Source of the DNA: Glandiceps talaboti
Lineage: Eukaryota; Hemichordata; Enteropneusta; Spengelidae
DNA length: 64,000 nucleotides
Assembly (NCBI RefSeq): GCF_964340395.1
Contig: NC_135563.1
Span: 13,733,151 to 13,797,150 of the forward strand
Direction of reading: 5' to 3'
The notes below the pieces were generated by a model. It saw nothing but the letters and a program-made list of their open reading frames with translations. It was not told the origin of the DNA and searched no databases. The position numbers were made by a program, and so were the translations under genes. The first letter of the stretch is position 1. Each line of letters starts with the position of its first letter. This document shows positions 23,870-37,348 of the stretch, one piece after another.

Positions 23870-23941
23870 AATCTTTTTAATGATGTCAGTCCATTGAATG
23901 CACCTGGCTGGATAATGCTGATGCGATTATTGCTGAGGTCC
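23870..23941 (-). CDS. ADGRA: ADGRA exon: leucine-rich repeat (most 5' exon seen)
   Basis: A 72-bp exon, the classic length of one LRR unit. It is read from acceptor TTTTCACAG to donor GTGAGT. It starts and ends in phase 2 and translates to DLSNNRISIIQPGAF followed by NGLTSLKRL, a 24-residue LRR with consensus leucines and the conserved Asn. The final split codon TT|G joins exactly in frame to the next exon at 17762-17833. LRRs form the curved N-terminal ligand-binding part of the ectodomain. An upstream exon must supply two bases of the first codon; I did not find it. A tandem pattern of identical-phase 72-bp exons is typical of LRR genes. Confidence 0.92.
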
Positions 23942-24837
23942 CTGTGAAAATAAAAAGACAATATTGTGCATACGTAAGATAGGATATTTGTTAGAGTTAC
24001 AACCAAGTCAACTCACAAGTTTTCAAAACAGGTGAGGTAAAGATAACAAATCGTTTTCATCTATTAATGAAATGAAACGAAATAAATAACAGATTTAAAA
24101 ACTTTTAAAAGAAAAAAAAACTTATCTAAAACATTCACGAGAATAAAGTTTTAAGTTATCAGGAGGGAATGCAAAAACCACATCTGTATCTGGGGATTCA
24201 TTCCTCTGACATGTTTTTATAAATTAATAAACATGTCCATGAATTGTTACAAACCCTTTTGTCTGTCTGCAATAAATTTGTAAAGCTGGTGAATGACAAT
24301 TTAGTATTCTAAGAGGACAGACAGATGGTAGACTGTACAAAGGTCACATGATAACCACATGACCACTAAGTGGTGTCCCCATTTAAAACACTTCTCTTAG
24401 AAAAGTTCATGACAGGGTCACGCCTGGTTCAATAACAGCTGAGGGAATTTGGGGAGAGGTTGTCATTATTCAGAACACATAAAGAGAGTGCATAGGTGGT
24501 GACAAAATCCATTAATGTCAAAGTAGGTAGGCATGATAAATGCTAGTGATGCATGGACAAGTGACGAGTATGCTGAAATGTGGACCACTTTCACACAATA
24601 AATATCTCTGACATACAAAACACTTTCAAAGTAGTGATATCCACTTGGGAATCACAGATGAGGGGAAAAAAATGGTTTTGCTGTTTGGAAATAATTGAGC
24701 TTTCAGTATTTTGTAGAATATATCTCGTTTCAATTGCATCTACGCTTTCAAATCTACTTTGATGATCAAAATTTCCAAGCTTTACAAATTAAATTTTTTG
24801 TAATGTTCAGTTTTTCTTTATCTTCTTGTTTTAACAG

Positions 24838-25085
24838 CTAATTTGTATTTTTTGAAAAACTGAAACTTGTCGAACACCATAAATTTTCAAAAAATTGAAG
24901 ATAATATGATGAGAGAATTGAGTATTGTTGAACACTATAAATTTTCCACAATTTATGATGTGATGTGACGATGTACAATTGTCGACTGCCATAAATGTCC
25001 AACAATTTAAAATAATACGATGACTGAATTTTGTCAAACAGTATAAATTTCCAATAATTTTGAATTAATTTGATGTGACAATTTC
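24838..25085. repeat. Diverged tandem repeat, about 62-bp unit, 4 copies
   Basis: Each unit has a GTCGAACACCATAAATTTTC / GTTGAACACTATAAATTTTC-like segment, then a CAATTT-rich stretch and an AATATGATGAGAGAATT / AATACGATGACTGAATT-like segment. It lies about 0.9 kb upstream of the first recognised LRR exon. Confidence 0.85.
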
Positions 25086-25932
25086 AGCTGCTGGCTGATG
25101 GCTAATGTCCCCACAGGTAAAAACTATGTATGTTCTTGTTAGTTTATCCAAAGAAATGGTACATTACATATTTTTTATACAAAAGTTCCTTACAGAAACA
25201 GGATTGACACTAGCTCAATGTTCAGATAAATATCACAGCTGATTCTTACAAAATCTAGTTTCCCTTTCTATTGGTATTCATAAATAATTTCATTATTTAC
25301 TACGATAAAAAACTTTCATTACAACTAAACAATGTCTGACATATTATACCACACAATGATCCGTCTGTGTGTTAGATAAATTTTTGTCTGGTTTGTTTTT
25401 ATGTTATATATATACATGTATTCAAAGACATTTTAAACAACTCTGCACCATTTCAACAAGCCAGGAAGCATTTCAACTATACAATCATAAGGTAGTGAAC
25501 ACTCCAACAAATCAAACCGTACTTCAAAATAATTTTACTGCTATAATGTATATATTGAAATAACACTTTGCTACATTTCCTGGGAATACTTTTGCTCTCC
25601 CATAAGAATTATTAGATGATTTCATCATAAAGGCCAATTTGTGACTTAATGGGTATAACACTGAAACCCATTGTAAAATATAGGATAACGTGTAATTTCT
25701 TGAAACACACAGCAAAATTTATGACCGATGTCAGGCAGCGGTTATAAAACTATATGATTTAAATAGCCTTATTTGAGAATTTAAGGTCTGTCTGATCTAG
25801 ATGTCTGTCACATTGTCAAATTGATAAGTTTTAACAACAGCTGGATTGACCACAATCCCCATAGATATCTCATGACAGGTTTCTATTTTAACGGCAATAA
25901 AACTATACAATATATTTGTATTTTCAAAAATT

Positions 25933-26592
25933 CTTGCCTGTCAATGAATGTGGTGTAACTAGAGGGGCCTCACAGCATTGCCAGACTCCCTAACCTACAC
26001 TTTTTATCATTAATTATGTTCTATGAGCATGATCTTTATGACTACACATTACACATGTCTTTTACAACATTCTTGACTGCCAACAAACACAGTGTACATG
26101 TAGCTAGAGGGGTCTCACAACACTGCCAGGCTCCCTAACTTACACTGTTTATCATTAATTATGTTCTATGACCATACCCTTTATGACTACATATTATATG
26201 TGTATTTTAATACTCTTGACTGCCAACAAATATACAGTGACTAGAGGAGCCTCACAACATTGCCAGACTCCCTAACTTACACTTATTATGATCAATTTTG
26301 TTTTTAAAGCATAAAACATCTACAGGTACACATGTACAACATGTATAGCTATATTTTCACACATTCATGGTCAGTATTGAAATTGTGATGTAACTTAAGG
26401 AGCCTCACAACACTACAGGACAACCTAACTTTAGACTTCTTCAAAATTATGAGAGGATACTACATGTATTTATGACTATACTCCTTGTATGTACACTAGT
26501 ACAGTTGCACTCTCATACATACTTCATTGCCAATGAATGTAATGTAACTTGAGGAACCTTCCAACACAGCCAGACTCCCTAGCTGGGTTAGA
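25933..26592. repeat. Tandem repeat, about 130-155-bp unit, about 5 copies
   Basis: Each copy carries GCCAAYRAAT, a CTAGAGGRGCCTCACA-type block, GCCAGACTCCCTAACTTA and, in copies 1-2, ATCATTAATTATGTTCTATG. Copies start near 25935, 26072, 26218, 26365 and 26525. Divergence increases to the right and the last copy is truncated after CTCCCTAGCTGG. Confidence 0.88.
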
Positions 26593-27359
26593 TATTTGCT
26601 GGCGTCAGACAAATTTCATATTACACTCAGCAGTGACTAGGAGGCACTCCACACTGTTTCCTGACTGCTATGTAGAATTCGTGATTGTTTTTCATATGAA
26701 GAACACCCATCAAGAAGGAAATGAAATATTCTAAATCTATGAATCATGTAAATTAAGTGTTCAACACAGGAATTTAAACTGAGATAAGCATGGACTTCAA
26801 CTTTCTCATTTTTAAAAAGGTCAGTCTGAAGATCCAAATTGCCAAATAAACGTATCAAAAACATTTTCTAGATAAAAACTATGACAAAGCTATCAACTGC
26901 ATGATAATGGAAATTCATTGTCATTGACTGTATTGTATAGTCTAGTTCATAATATATATATGTATACAGGAACATTTCAACAAAAGCCGAATAAGTAAAG
27001 TACTAATTGGCTCATTTGACGTCTATTTTCTTTATACTTCAACACATAAAGTGTTAAAGTAAGCAGGAATGAGCATCACTTGACCTTTTCAGAAAATGAG
27101 AATTTTGAAAGCAAAATCCATGAATGTATAAAATGAGTAAGTGCAATGGCGAGTTGGGCTGGAGATTTAAAGTACATGCATTTGCCAGATCTGTATGATT
27201 AGTACATGTAGTACAAATGCAGTAGTTTTTCTACAGCTAGCTTTTATAGGCTTTACTTAATATCCAGATGGTATACCTATACTCAAACCTGGTTAGTGTT
27301 TTTTAATGAAGATTGAAAAATCCAAGTCACAGAGAACAGAAACTTGTACCTGCCTGTTA

Positions 27360-27383
27360 CCCCCCCCCCCCCCCCCCCCCCCC
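27360..27383. repeat. Poly-C tract (24 C)
   Basis: Longest homopolymer noted in the window, flanked by ordinary AT-rich sequence. Confidence 0.95.
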
Positions 27384-27477
27384 ACCATATTCAGAATAAG
27401 ATCGTTAACAATATCTGATTTGAAATTTCCACTATCTGCATCAAAGGATGTAAGGGATTTAATATTGAACAATGACA

Positions 27478-27815
27478 CTCTAGTCTTTGAAAGCAAAGAC
27501 AGGCACCAGCCAACGATTCACACCATACCTATGTAACATCTACATGTAACTACATTGATTATTAGTCCAACTTTTGAAAGCAAAGTTAGACACCAGTCAA
27601 TGATTCAAGACGTACATAAATGGACATAACACGTACATGTACCTACACTATTAGTCCAACCTTTGAAAGCAAAGACAGGCACCAGTCAATGATTCAAGAC
27701 ATACCTACGTAACATGTACATATACCTACATTGACTAAATAGCCCAGCCTTTGAAAGCATCTTTAGTTAGGCACCAGCCAATAATTCAAGACACTTACCT
27801 ACACTGACAAACACT
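27478..27815. repeat. Tandem repeat, about 87-bp unit, 4 copies
   Basis: Units contain TTTGAAAGCAAAGACAGGCA, CCAGYCAAYGATTCAAGAC, ACCTACRTAACATGTAC and TTAGTCCAACC. Copies start near 27482, 27568, 27658 and 27748. The fourth has an insertion (ATCTTTAGTT). Confidence 0.92.
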
Positions 27816-30800
27816 CAACTTTGAAATTTATCTGTCCTTGAAATTTTGCCTTTAAAGTTGAGATTTCATAATATGCCTTTCCAGAATTAATTATTGAATG
27901 GTTAGTCAATTTATGTGACGTGTGGGTATGAAAGAAACCTTGATAGTTGTATATGAATTACTTCTCTCACTTCCCAATCCTCCTCAACTTTCATTTCCTC
28001 TCTATTCCATCTTGACATAGTAGGCTGACATTTAAAGAAAGAAAGACGTCCAATAGAATTTGTCTGCCGCTTTTCATCCAAATGTGTCTGTCTGTCTCCT
28101 AAATTGGATTTCATTGAGAGTTCAGTACATAGAGGTTTGTCTTTGTGACTTCAAGCTAGCCAAATGAAGTAAAACACACATTTGCGTATGTAGACTAAAT
28201 CTTGTTATCGTATTGTGGAAGACAAGTAAATGCAAAATTTAAGCCAAAGGAAAAGAAACAGATTAAACACCAAATGGAATGCTGTCTACAATTTGCAACA
28301 TAGGCTTTAGCTTCGTTAGCGGAAATAAATCATCCAACGTTTGAACCTTACGGATAGGGGATGGGAATAGTTCTGAATAGGAATGAGTCAGCATGATGCA
28401 AATAGTCGTTCCCTACTATAGTCTGTTTTGTATGGCAATGCTAAACTCTGCCATGTATGTCTCCTCATACTGTTTCGGCTGAAAACTTCAATGTATGCCC
28501 TAGCTGGCAAGAATGGAAGGCGAGTTACAATCTATACTTTGACTTGCATTCACATCTTCATTGCGGTAATATTTCGTATTCGGTTTAAACTCATTTCTGT
28601 TTTGATTTAACTAAATAAAACTTTTTATGAATTTTTTTACAGTACAAATAAAACGGTGAATATTAAAACGGCTTACACTAGGTACATGTACATGCCCTCA
28701 TTATGGTGACGATTCCGTCATTTATTTGCTGATCTACATATAGAACATTGACCATAGTTTTCAGTTTTAAATATATTTTGCCTCAGTTATGTCTAATCAG
28801 AAAACAAGACAGGTGGGCACTGTTTTCTATGACATACTTCATGCCTACAACAATGAATGCTAATTGTGTAACATACAGTGTACTTCACTTCTTACTTGCG
28901 ATAGTTCTTGACTTTACATCGACAATTTTCCTTCATAGTTATTGTAAAATATCAGTTTTGTCTTTCCAATGTTGAATGAGATTGAAGTGGTATGAACTAC
29001 AGCTATCAAGTTCATAATTTAATGACAACACATTGTAGATGTAGAGATGTGCAAGTGACTAAGAATCTTAGAGTCAAAATAAACCCTGTACTGTTACATC
29101 AATTATTTTTACTTGTACACAATGGTCAAAGCAGACATATAGCGTATATCTGTAGTCTTGAAGGATTAACACTATAACTACACCATTTCTGCTATCCTAA
29201 CTGCCAATTTTCTTTTTTGAATTTTCGTTCATCCTCCAACTTCCAAGTCTACAAACAGTCTTTAAATTAGCTAGTCTAGAAGCCATGTCCCCCCCCCCCC
29301 CACACGCATAAATTTGAATACAATCTGATGTACAGTAATTAGCGTAAGGTTGATGGATCACATTTCCAGGTGTCACGAGGTCACACAAAGAACCACAACA
29401 ACAATGGCGACCCCTAGGTATGCACTCCACCTTTGCCCTATTTCCCCCAAAAAATCAACGATATCTGTTGTCTGTGTTGTATTACGAAGAGACTATTATT
29501 TTTATTGTCATTTTCAAAATGACCTTTGCTGCTTGTTTGCTCGTTCACATAAAACTTCTCATGACCACACCTAATTATATACATGTACATGTATCACATG
29601 ATCTGATTGCATTATATAAGTATCTAATTATGTATGTTGCCAATCAGGTTCAGTGTAGGGATGCCATTCTAGACTAGTGGATCTACAGAGTGGCTGTAGA
29701 CTTGGGGAACAAGGGAAAATTCAAAAACTCAAAATGGCAGTTATATAATTTGTAGGAAAGCTGAGACAGTACTTAGCGTGATTAAGTCCTTTAACTTTAA
29801 GACTACAGGTAGGCGAAAATAGACCCCCTTTTTACTGTTACATGATAACTGGTAAAGAGGGTCAAACTGTTAAGTAATGGAAGGAACTGAATATCTCAAT
29901 ATTGGAAAATTTATAGTTGGAAAATGAACTAAATGTACAAGACGTTTTGGCATGTATACATACATGTATATACCAACGTATAGGTACATGCTTAAACTAT
30001 ATCCATACATGTGCATTCTACCCAAGAATATTGTTGTATAACGATAACTTTAATGTACCAGTTACTACATGTATATGCATGTAATTCAACATGTATCTTT
30101 TATAAAAGTTGCGAGTTCAACCCTATGATCTCTTGAGACTGTGATAAGTTACAAATTTAGATAACAGATCACCTCATATTTCTTGTTATGTAATTTCCCA
30201 TAACTCTATATTTCCTTTGTGGTGAGATTTTACCAAGAAATTCACATCTCTTCTTGCTTGATTCGGAAACACTTGAGACAAACTCAAGATTATACATGTT
30301 ATTCACGAGCACCTCGGATGTACAATGCCAGAGTGACATCATGATGGATGATACCAAGTACCTGTACATCCGGGATTATTTGCTTTCCCATCTGTCAATT
30401 TTCCACAAATCTACACTGCTAACCCAGAATAACACAAATTAACCAAAATGAAAAGGAAACTTCAATTTTAAGTTGCAGAATATTAAACCAGTATCAAATA
30501 GGCAGGTGTTCTTTTGCGATACCTGAATGGTAAGCTTTCATAAGGAGAGCTAAGCATCTCATCTGGCAGTAAACCAATGCATGTAGATGATCAATAATAG
30601 CCATGTATATTTATATAGATGTATGTTGTAGAAAAACAGTCATGTCTCCAGGATTACCTGTTTAGCTTAAATGTGACTTTAAGGCCGACTCTGAAGTGTT
30701 GAATGCAAGTATTACCATGAATAAAGGAAGACACAACTGATACTTTGAAGGAAGCAGACACTGTATTTGATGATGATGATCAGTAAACACCTCATCAATA

Positions 30801-30900
30801 AGGAAAAACTAATCTATCGCCTGACATTCACCAGTCTATGCGCTGTTCATGTAATGAATAACACTATTCAAAGTTTTGTAGAAAGATATTTGCATCTTTT
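27816..30900. other. No gene recognised; C13 tract at 29289-29301
   Basis: Short open frames occur on both strands but none has a recognisable motif or splice context. The only simple-sequence feature is the poly-C tract. Confidence 0.55.
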
Positions 30901-30937
30901 TTTCTTTTCTTTTTCTTTTTTTTTTGGGGGGGGGGGG
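30880..30937. repeat. T/CT-rich run joined to poly-G (12 G)
   Basis: A pyrimidine block (30896-30925) passes directly into twelve G at 30926-30937. Confidence 0.93.
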
Positions 30938-32984
30938 CTTTGGTGAAATAATTCCTGATTTGAAGTCTCTCTTTAACATTAGATATGAAACCTTGAAAAT
31001 GTGACTGATAGAGGAAAAAAGCCAGGAGAAACTGTGGAAAGAACATCTACTTGGGTATGTTTCAGGTACAGGATCAGAAGTCCAGCATAGAATTTGACAG
31101 TCATCAGTAATGGTTGTCATAAAATGTGTGAATTTGTACAACTGATGACACACCACAGCCAACTACAAAGATGTCACATGTCAAGACTATGACTACACAG
31201 CCACCATTCCATCAAACACCTGCACTCATCAATCTTATCATTTCTTGTAAGTACAAGGGGTAATAATAGATGACTTCTAGCACCCTCATGACCAGGTTAT
31301 AAATATTACACCCTTGTATAATATATTTTTAATACCAGAAAATGATATATACAAATGTATGCTCTTTCTAGATGTGTAACTTGATGTGTACTCATAACAT
31401 GTGTTGCATCAGTGCATTGAAGCAATCAGGTATTGATACTTTGAATAATCCAGTTTTCTCCCCACTGTAGAGAAAAAACAACTTGCAAATACCATCCTGG
31501 TCACCCTGGCCACCATGTTGGCAGGTTTCTAAGTACTGTGCTTCAAAAGTATTCTACCATTCTTGAGCTTTAGTAACCTTTGATGGACATATACCAGTAC
31601 AAGATGCATTACAGTAATACTTTCACATGAAGAGAAATGGCTATGTAAAACATAAACATGTCGGAGTATGTTTCAATATTGAAGACATGCATATCATATG
31701 CTGAACATTATGCAAATTATGTTATTGATACATAAATTATTATGCAAATTTCCACAGCCGGTGTTCATGCTTACAATCTACAAATGAACTGAGCAAACCT
31801 GGAATGTCTCATATGAAAGAGATCTTTGTGCAAGGTTTGAATTAAATTGGTTATTGCATGACACAGATTGCATTTTGGAAGTACAGACGGACACATTCAT
31901 GCATGAAGCCCAGTGTAATAGCCTCCCTGTTACCAATATGACCACAAGTAATCAAATCCAACCCAAATTAGAATGTTCTTGAGGTCTAGAAGTAGATAAA
32001 ACAAATTCAAATTAATGCACATGTACCTGACCATGCCATTGATTCCCCTGAGATTGGAAATCTCTTAATTTGGTTTAATTACCGTACTAATCCCTGCTGT
32101 CACAGACAATGAATAATAAGTCATCTCCTTTTCTTGACTTCATTAGCAGAATACTAATTAGTATTGTTTGTTAATGAGTTCATTGTTGTCTTCTGTGACT
32201 TCTTTCACCCTCTCTCAGTTCTCCATTTGTCCCAGCAACAATCTATCAATCTCAGTATACAATGTACATGTACTTAAACTTGCTCTTCTGACTTCTCTCA
32301 ACATATATTATGGGTCACACAGTTCCTTGACCATAGTTCCTCTACCGGTATCTGACAATAGCCCAGAGTTCAGCCGTGTAGGGATTTTTAGCTCTCACCT
32401 TCCCTGATGCTGATTACTTTTACTTACAGGAGAGTGACATTTTTATGATGTCCAATCCATGATCTTGCAGTGTACATGTTTGGGACTTCCATACTACATT
32501 ATCTTGATTACAAGGTGATTACAATTGTACATCACAAGCACCATTATCACCCACTTGTGTAATCTACTACACCAGAACAACAACCATTTCAGTTTGTGTC
32601 TATCTTAGTAAAACTGAAACCTTGGTTGCCACTGTAGTAAATTGAACATGCAGTGGGTGGGTATGTTTAGTTGTCATTGAGTTATAGTCAAGTCATTTAG
32701 ATATACCAGTTCTGGGTGGTGTAAATCTGTAAATATCTATCATCTTTATGAATTATGGGATGGGGTCATAGGTCAAAGTAGTTTTTCTATGATTTATGTT
32801 GGAGCTGTAGCCCATTTGCACATCAATCCCTGTATTTACATGGATGAGACATTATACATGTACATACAGCTGAGCAGTGGAATCTCTAACCTTGATGTAC
32901 ATGTAGCCTGGAATCATGGGGATTGTGAATTTAACTTTTAACTTAAAATCTCCATCCACATGGACTCCAGGTTAATGTACATGT

Positions 32985-33029
32985 ACAATTTAGGCATCGT
33001 TTTTTGAAAGAAAACGATGCCTAAATTGT
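32985..33029. repeat. Perfect 19-bp hairpin with 7-nt loop
   Basis: The left arm ACAATTTAGGCATCGTTTT (32985-33003) is the exact reverse complement of 33011-33029, with TTGAAAG as the loop. It is not followed by a T run that would suggest termination, and the stem is too short for a typical animal pre-miRNA. Confidence 0.9.
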
Positions 33030-36000
33030 CAACAAAGTTTAACACTGTTTTATTACAAATCTGTACAGTGGTACAGATCCTAGTATTATGCAAAATAGTT
33101 TCTCTAATTCACCGGCATCCTGGCGTGTAGCCTCTAAGCTAAAAACGCACTGACTCTATTATGGTGTCCAAAATGCCTTGCAGTCAGAGTGCTGTAACTT
33201 CCCAACCGCTGAGACTGGTTGGCAATGAATCACACACTGCACGAGACATTTGCTGACGGTGATGGCCTGAGTCAAATATAAATAACAACCTTGGTTTCCT
33301 TAAAGGCCATGATTAATGGCATAGTAATCCAGATATTATTACCACCATGTGGAGATGTGTTTTATACTCTATTGATTTCTCTGACTTTATGCTTGACATT
33401 TTCAATAAACTATGTCAAAGTCTTCAAGGCAGTACAGACGAAACGGTTAACCTTTTTACATTCTCACATTTCCACTGAAACAACCTTCTATTAATCTATT
33501 ATTTATATTTATTAGGTTTCACCACATGCGTATGACATCACTTTTGCTTGGAATGAATGCTTTAAAGGCCAATATTTCAATCCCACATTCTCACACTGTG
33601 CTATCTTATCAGTGTAGCCATAAGGATTACATAGGATTATTCTTTTGCTCTGGACCAACCTTTCTACATCTCTGCTACACAACTGTTTTTCACACTAAAA
33701 TTTTCATCATAATCAGAACTACAATGTAGCCCTTTAATGTATTCACATTATTTGTTTACAATTTATAAAGAATTGCATCCTACAAGTCACTTTTTATATA
33801 TAAATTTAATAAAATCAAATGAAATGTTCAATGGACAAATACATTGTACAATATTATCAATAGTTTTGGTAAATGGTACTTTTGATTACAATTTTGTGTT
33901 GAGAGCCATATTTACTATGATTTTTATGAACACTTATTTACAAGAGCAAATGTTCTCCATAAGTTGTTACTTTCAAAGTAACATGTGTTATATTTTATAC
34001 GAAAGTATATGTACATATATAATGAATGATGTACTATCTTTTCAAGACGACAAAGGAAAACCCAGCGATATCAGTCACAAAAGTCTATTCACTGACAGTA
34101 TGATACAAGCTTGTAATGAGTTTTACTTTTGTTTACCATTTGATAATCAACAATAGCGACATCAAAATTTATCAGCAACACCTCAGTATGATTGTGCTGT
34201 GAATACAACAAATGATGTGTCTGAAGGAAAACATGAATCGTTATCTAGACGAAATATCCTTTTCAATATTTATCTTCATTTCTTGTGAGGTTTATCAATT
34301 ATGGAGGCCGTTTACAGGAAATAATTTATGGTTCTACAAGTATGAGTACTGTACATTGTACATTCATTATGTTGTTTCCATGCTAAAATCCCATGAATTA
34401 GCAGCATCCCATGACGCGCATGTCCCAGTGTGGCATTCGGGCTATTTGCACGAGTGCTTGCAGTGTTTTCTGTGGCTATGCTTTCATGTGCAGAAAACAC
34501 TGCGAGCTCAAGTTAGAATGTAAATACTCTAAGTTTCAACATCCTAAACAGCAGATTCCATAGAAAACCTCCAAAAACTGAGTTCACATGACTTTATAAT
34601 GTTCATAGAATGGTCACACACTTATTTGCATACAGGCATGCAATCGTGTTTTCGTTATATAGCACTGCAACACAAATACCATTCAGTATATGCAAACACC
34701 ACTGCAAGTAATCAATGGTAAATTTGCAATACTATCAAGTCTTTGTTATACAAATGCACAGTATATCATTCTTTCCTTCAATATGAACAGGAACATTATT
34801 CATTTTTTCAAAAATGTTCTTTCGCAAATTTTGAATTTGGACTCACAATGATTCACAATGATTTCAAAACATGGATTATGGATGGTACGAATGCAACAAT
34901 GTGAAGTTCCCTAAATTTTATGCCAATATGTATGTGTATGATTTGGCAGAAAACAGACACATGTACATGATGTGGATGTAACTGTATCATACTTTTTCTT
35001 TTCTTCTACATCCATCTACATGCATCTATATTTCATGAACTTTTGAAAAAGAAGACATGCGCATAAAAAAATTAGAATGAAAAATGAGTTGCTATAGGCA
35101 TGTGTATGGAAATATATCTCTATACATGCGTAATGGTAAGTTGTATGCTATTTTGTTGGCATACAAAATAAGGCAGCTATTCCCAATAGAAAACGTGTCA
35201 TTCCCATTCCTGGAATGCATTTTGTCACTATTCCCAGTTGCCACTTGTATGGAATACCTCGGGGTTACAGAACAGTGTTACAACTTAAATGATGGATAAA
35301 GTACCGTGTACCTTGCCATGCTTACAAATGCAGTCTTAGCCTACATAATATCCAATGCTTTTATTTTTAATACAATTTTTTTCTCTAACAAGACAGAATG
35401 GCAAGTTTCATGAGTTTGTATTTTTCAAAATTTGAGAGTGACAATGTACTTCATATGTAATTCTAGATACTTGTGTTATGTTGTACTGTCTTGAATATTG
35501 TTTGTCACAATCTTGGCCAAATCATAAAGTAACCTAACATTTTCGAGCTACCACATGGAAGCCATATTGAATGATGCATTGTGGGTTGCCATATCAAACT
35601 CACAGGTTGACATTTGTAAGCAGCGCTGTACAATGTACAAGGGGTTGAACAATTGTTAACCATATAGATATAACACAACTGTGGACAGTGGTGTCTAGGT
35701 AAAAATCAACATGTACACAAACGGATGAAGAAGCTCACCTCACAAATATCATTCATATTTGATATGCTAATATGAACATTTTCAGTATTTCCAGGAATTC
35801 ATAATATGGTTATTACTATGACTGTAAACCTGAGTACGACATAGCATTTCTCTAGGTGCAACTACATTGTAAGTCTTACAAACAAAATTGGCTCCAACTG
35901 CATCATACATGTATACAATAATACACACACTAAATGTACATTGCCTGCTGTCTATGTTGTATATTAAATCAATGTACAAAGGAACAAATTTCATTGTGCT

Positions 36001-36480
36001 TTTGTCATCACACAGAATTTCAAAGTTTAGAATTATTGTATATCCTGTTAAATTTACGATATCACTTTCTACATGTATATCCAAGTGCTTCTAAAAATCT
36101 GTACACAGTGAATTCCCCTCCCAATTAAAATACACATGCAATGTGTACATTGTATATACATGCAGTGTGTACATGTAGTATTGTACACATATACAACCAC
36201 TGATCTGAATTGTCAAATACAATAACACTGACCTAATTTTGTTAGTTTGTCAACAGCTGTACATGGATGGTTATCAAAATCTACCTATGCAACTTTTAAC
36301 ACAAAACATATATTCAGTATTCTCATGTCGAAGGAGATTTTACAATATTTAATCAGGTTTTTATACCATAAAGTATTTGATATGTCATTTCTGGTATATC
36401 TGTTTCTAAATTTTTATCTGATGATTTGGGAGATTGAACAAATATTACTATTTGCTTTGCAGCTACATCTGCACCAAGTC
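33030..36480. other. No gene recognised
   Basis: Several open stretches of 60-140 codons on the plus strand (33291-34523) are AT-rich, carry no known motif and have no paired splice signals. Confidence 0.5.
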
Positions 36481-36483
36481 AAT

Positions 36484-36487
<4 letters not shown>

Positions 36488-36525
<38 letters not shown>
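36488..36525. repeat. (TA)n microsatellite, about 19 units
   Basis: Uninterrupted TA dinucleotides 12 bp from the TTAA that bounds the MITE at 36541. Confidence 0.97.
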
Positions 36526-36528
<3 letters not shown>

Positions 36529-36540
36529 TGATAATTTTAA

Positions 36541-36781
36541 AGCTACACTAGCTGCAACTGGAACGTTTAAATAAATGTTTTCATATACCCTGAACAAGCA
36601 TATAGCATCACCTGTGGATAAACATATTTTTGTAGTTGTATACATGATCAATAAAATCAGTTATTTTTGAGACTACGTCCAAAAATCAGCGCCCTCAACG
36701 GTGATCATCTGTTTCTGTACTGCTTATGGATAATATTGACCACTCGTTAACATATCCCAGCTAGCTGCAGCTAGTGCAGGC
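36541..36781 (-). mobile_element. TTAA-MITE family, copy C, complete (241 bp)
   Basis: Flanked on both sides by TTAA (36537-36540 and 36782-36785). Its termini are inverted repeats: AGCTACACTAGCTGCAACTG at the left and the complement of GCCTGCACTAGCTGCAGCTA at the right. The internal block GTTGAGGGCGCTGATTTTTGG (minus strand) matches copy B. A TTAA target duplication is typical of Kolobok and piggyBac superfamilies; assignment to one is not possible here. Confidence 0.85.
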
Positions 36782-37197
36782 TTAATAACCCAAGATTATC
36801 CCAACATTTGTAGTTTTCCCCTGAAACTTACAAACTACAGTCCATTATTGTTTCAATAATAAAATTATTTGTGACTAATATGAATTGAGTTTAGAAAGAT
36901 ATTAACTTGCAATTGCAAATGACTAATACTTTTTATTCAGTCTGGCATAACCTTCAGTACAGTGACTCAAAAAACATACAATCTATTATCTATAAATGAT
37001 ATTAAAAGTAAAATGTGCCTAAGAAATGCTGTCCACTTTGTTCAAGAAAACTCAAAACCAGTCTCATTTAAAATTAAGACAAAAATCAGGGGTCACCCAG
37101 ACAAATATGTTTGAAATAGAGATCAAAGTGGCATCAAAATTAAGACATTTTAGAATCCAATATGACCACCAACAGTGTTACATTATAATACTATGGG

Positions 37198-37348
37198 AAT
37201 TGATGATTTCCTGGAAAACAAGATGGTGAACCTGATGAATTTTCTGTATTAGTCAAAAAAGACAAGGAATGGCAAAGCTTGGAATGATTTTCAGAACTTT
37301 GCTTTTCAACGTCAGGGAAAATTTGTCCTGAGGCACATGCTACCTTAA
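37198..37348 (-). mobile_element. TTAAGGTAG-ended dispersed repeat, copy 1
   Basis: On the minus strand it begins TTAAGGTAGCATGTGCCTCA, then GACAAATTT and, 120 bp later, TTCACCATCTTGTTTTC, AGGAAATCATCAATT. The order and spacing match the copy at 58140-58289. No second terminus identified. Confidence 0.72.

Larger units (their letters stand above)
6848..23941 (-). other. ADGRA: Adhesion GPCR subfamily A gene, internal part (7 exons seen)
   Basis: Partial gene model read on the minus strand. The domain order LRR-LRR-LRR-LRRCT-Ig-HormR-GAIN is seen directly, and among known proteins it is characteristic of ADGRA2/ADGRA3 (GPR124/GPR125). These are plasma-membrane adhesion receptors with a large ectodomain and seven helices. 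In vertebrates GPR124 acts with RECK in WNT7 signalling and GPR125 is linked to planar cell polarity. Whether this invertebrate copy shares those roles is inference. Introns visible here are 6036, 4707, 2976 (probably two introns plus a missed exon), 544, 988 and 767 bp. Codon phases agree at every junction except the third. The signal peptide, LRR N-cap, GPS, 7TM and tail were not seen. A2 and A3 cannot be separated; invertebrates usually have one member. Confidence 0.88.

Noticed and set aside
30110-30125. GCGAGTTCAACCC as a tRNA T-arm
   Set aside because: No acceptor stem or anticodon arm can be built around it.
33291-34523. Cluster of plus-strand open frames
   Set aside because: AT-rich, no domain motifs, no supporting splice signals.
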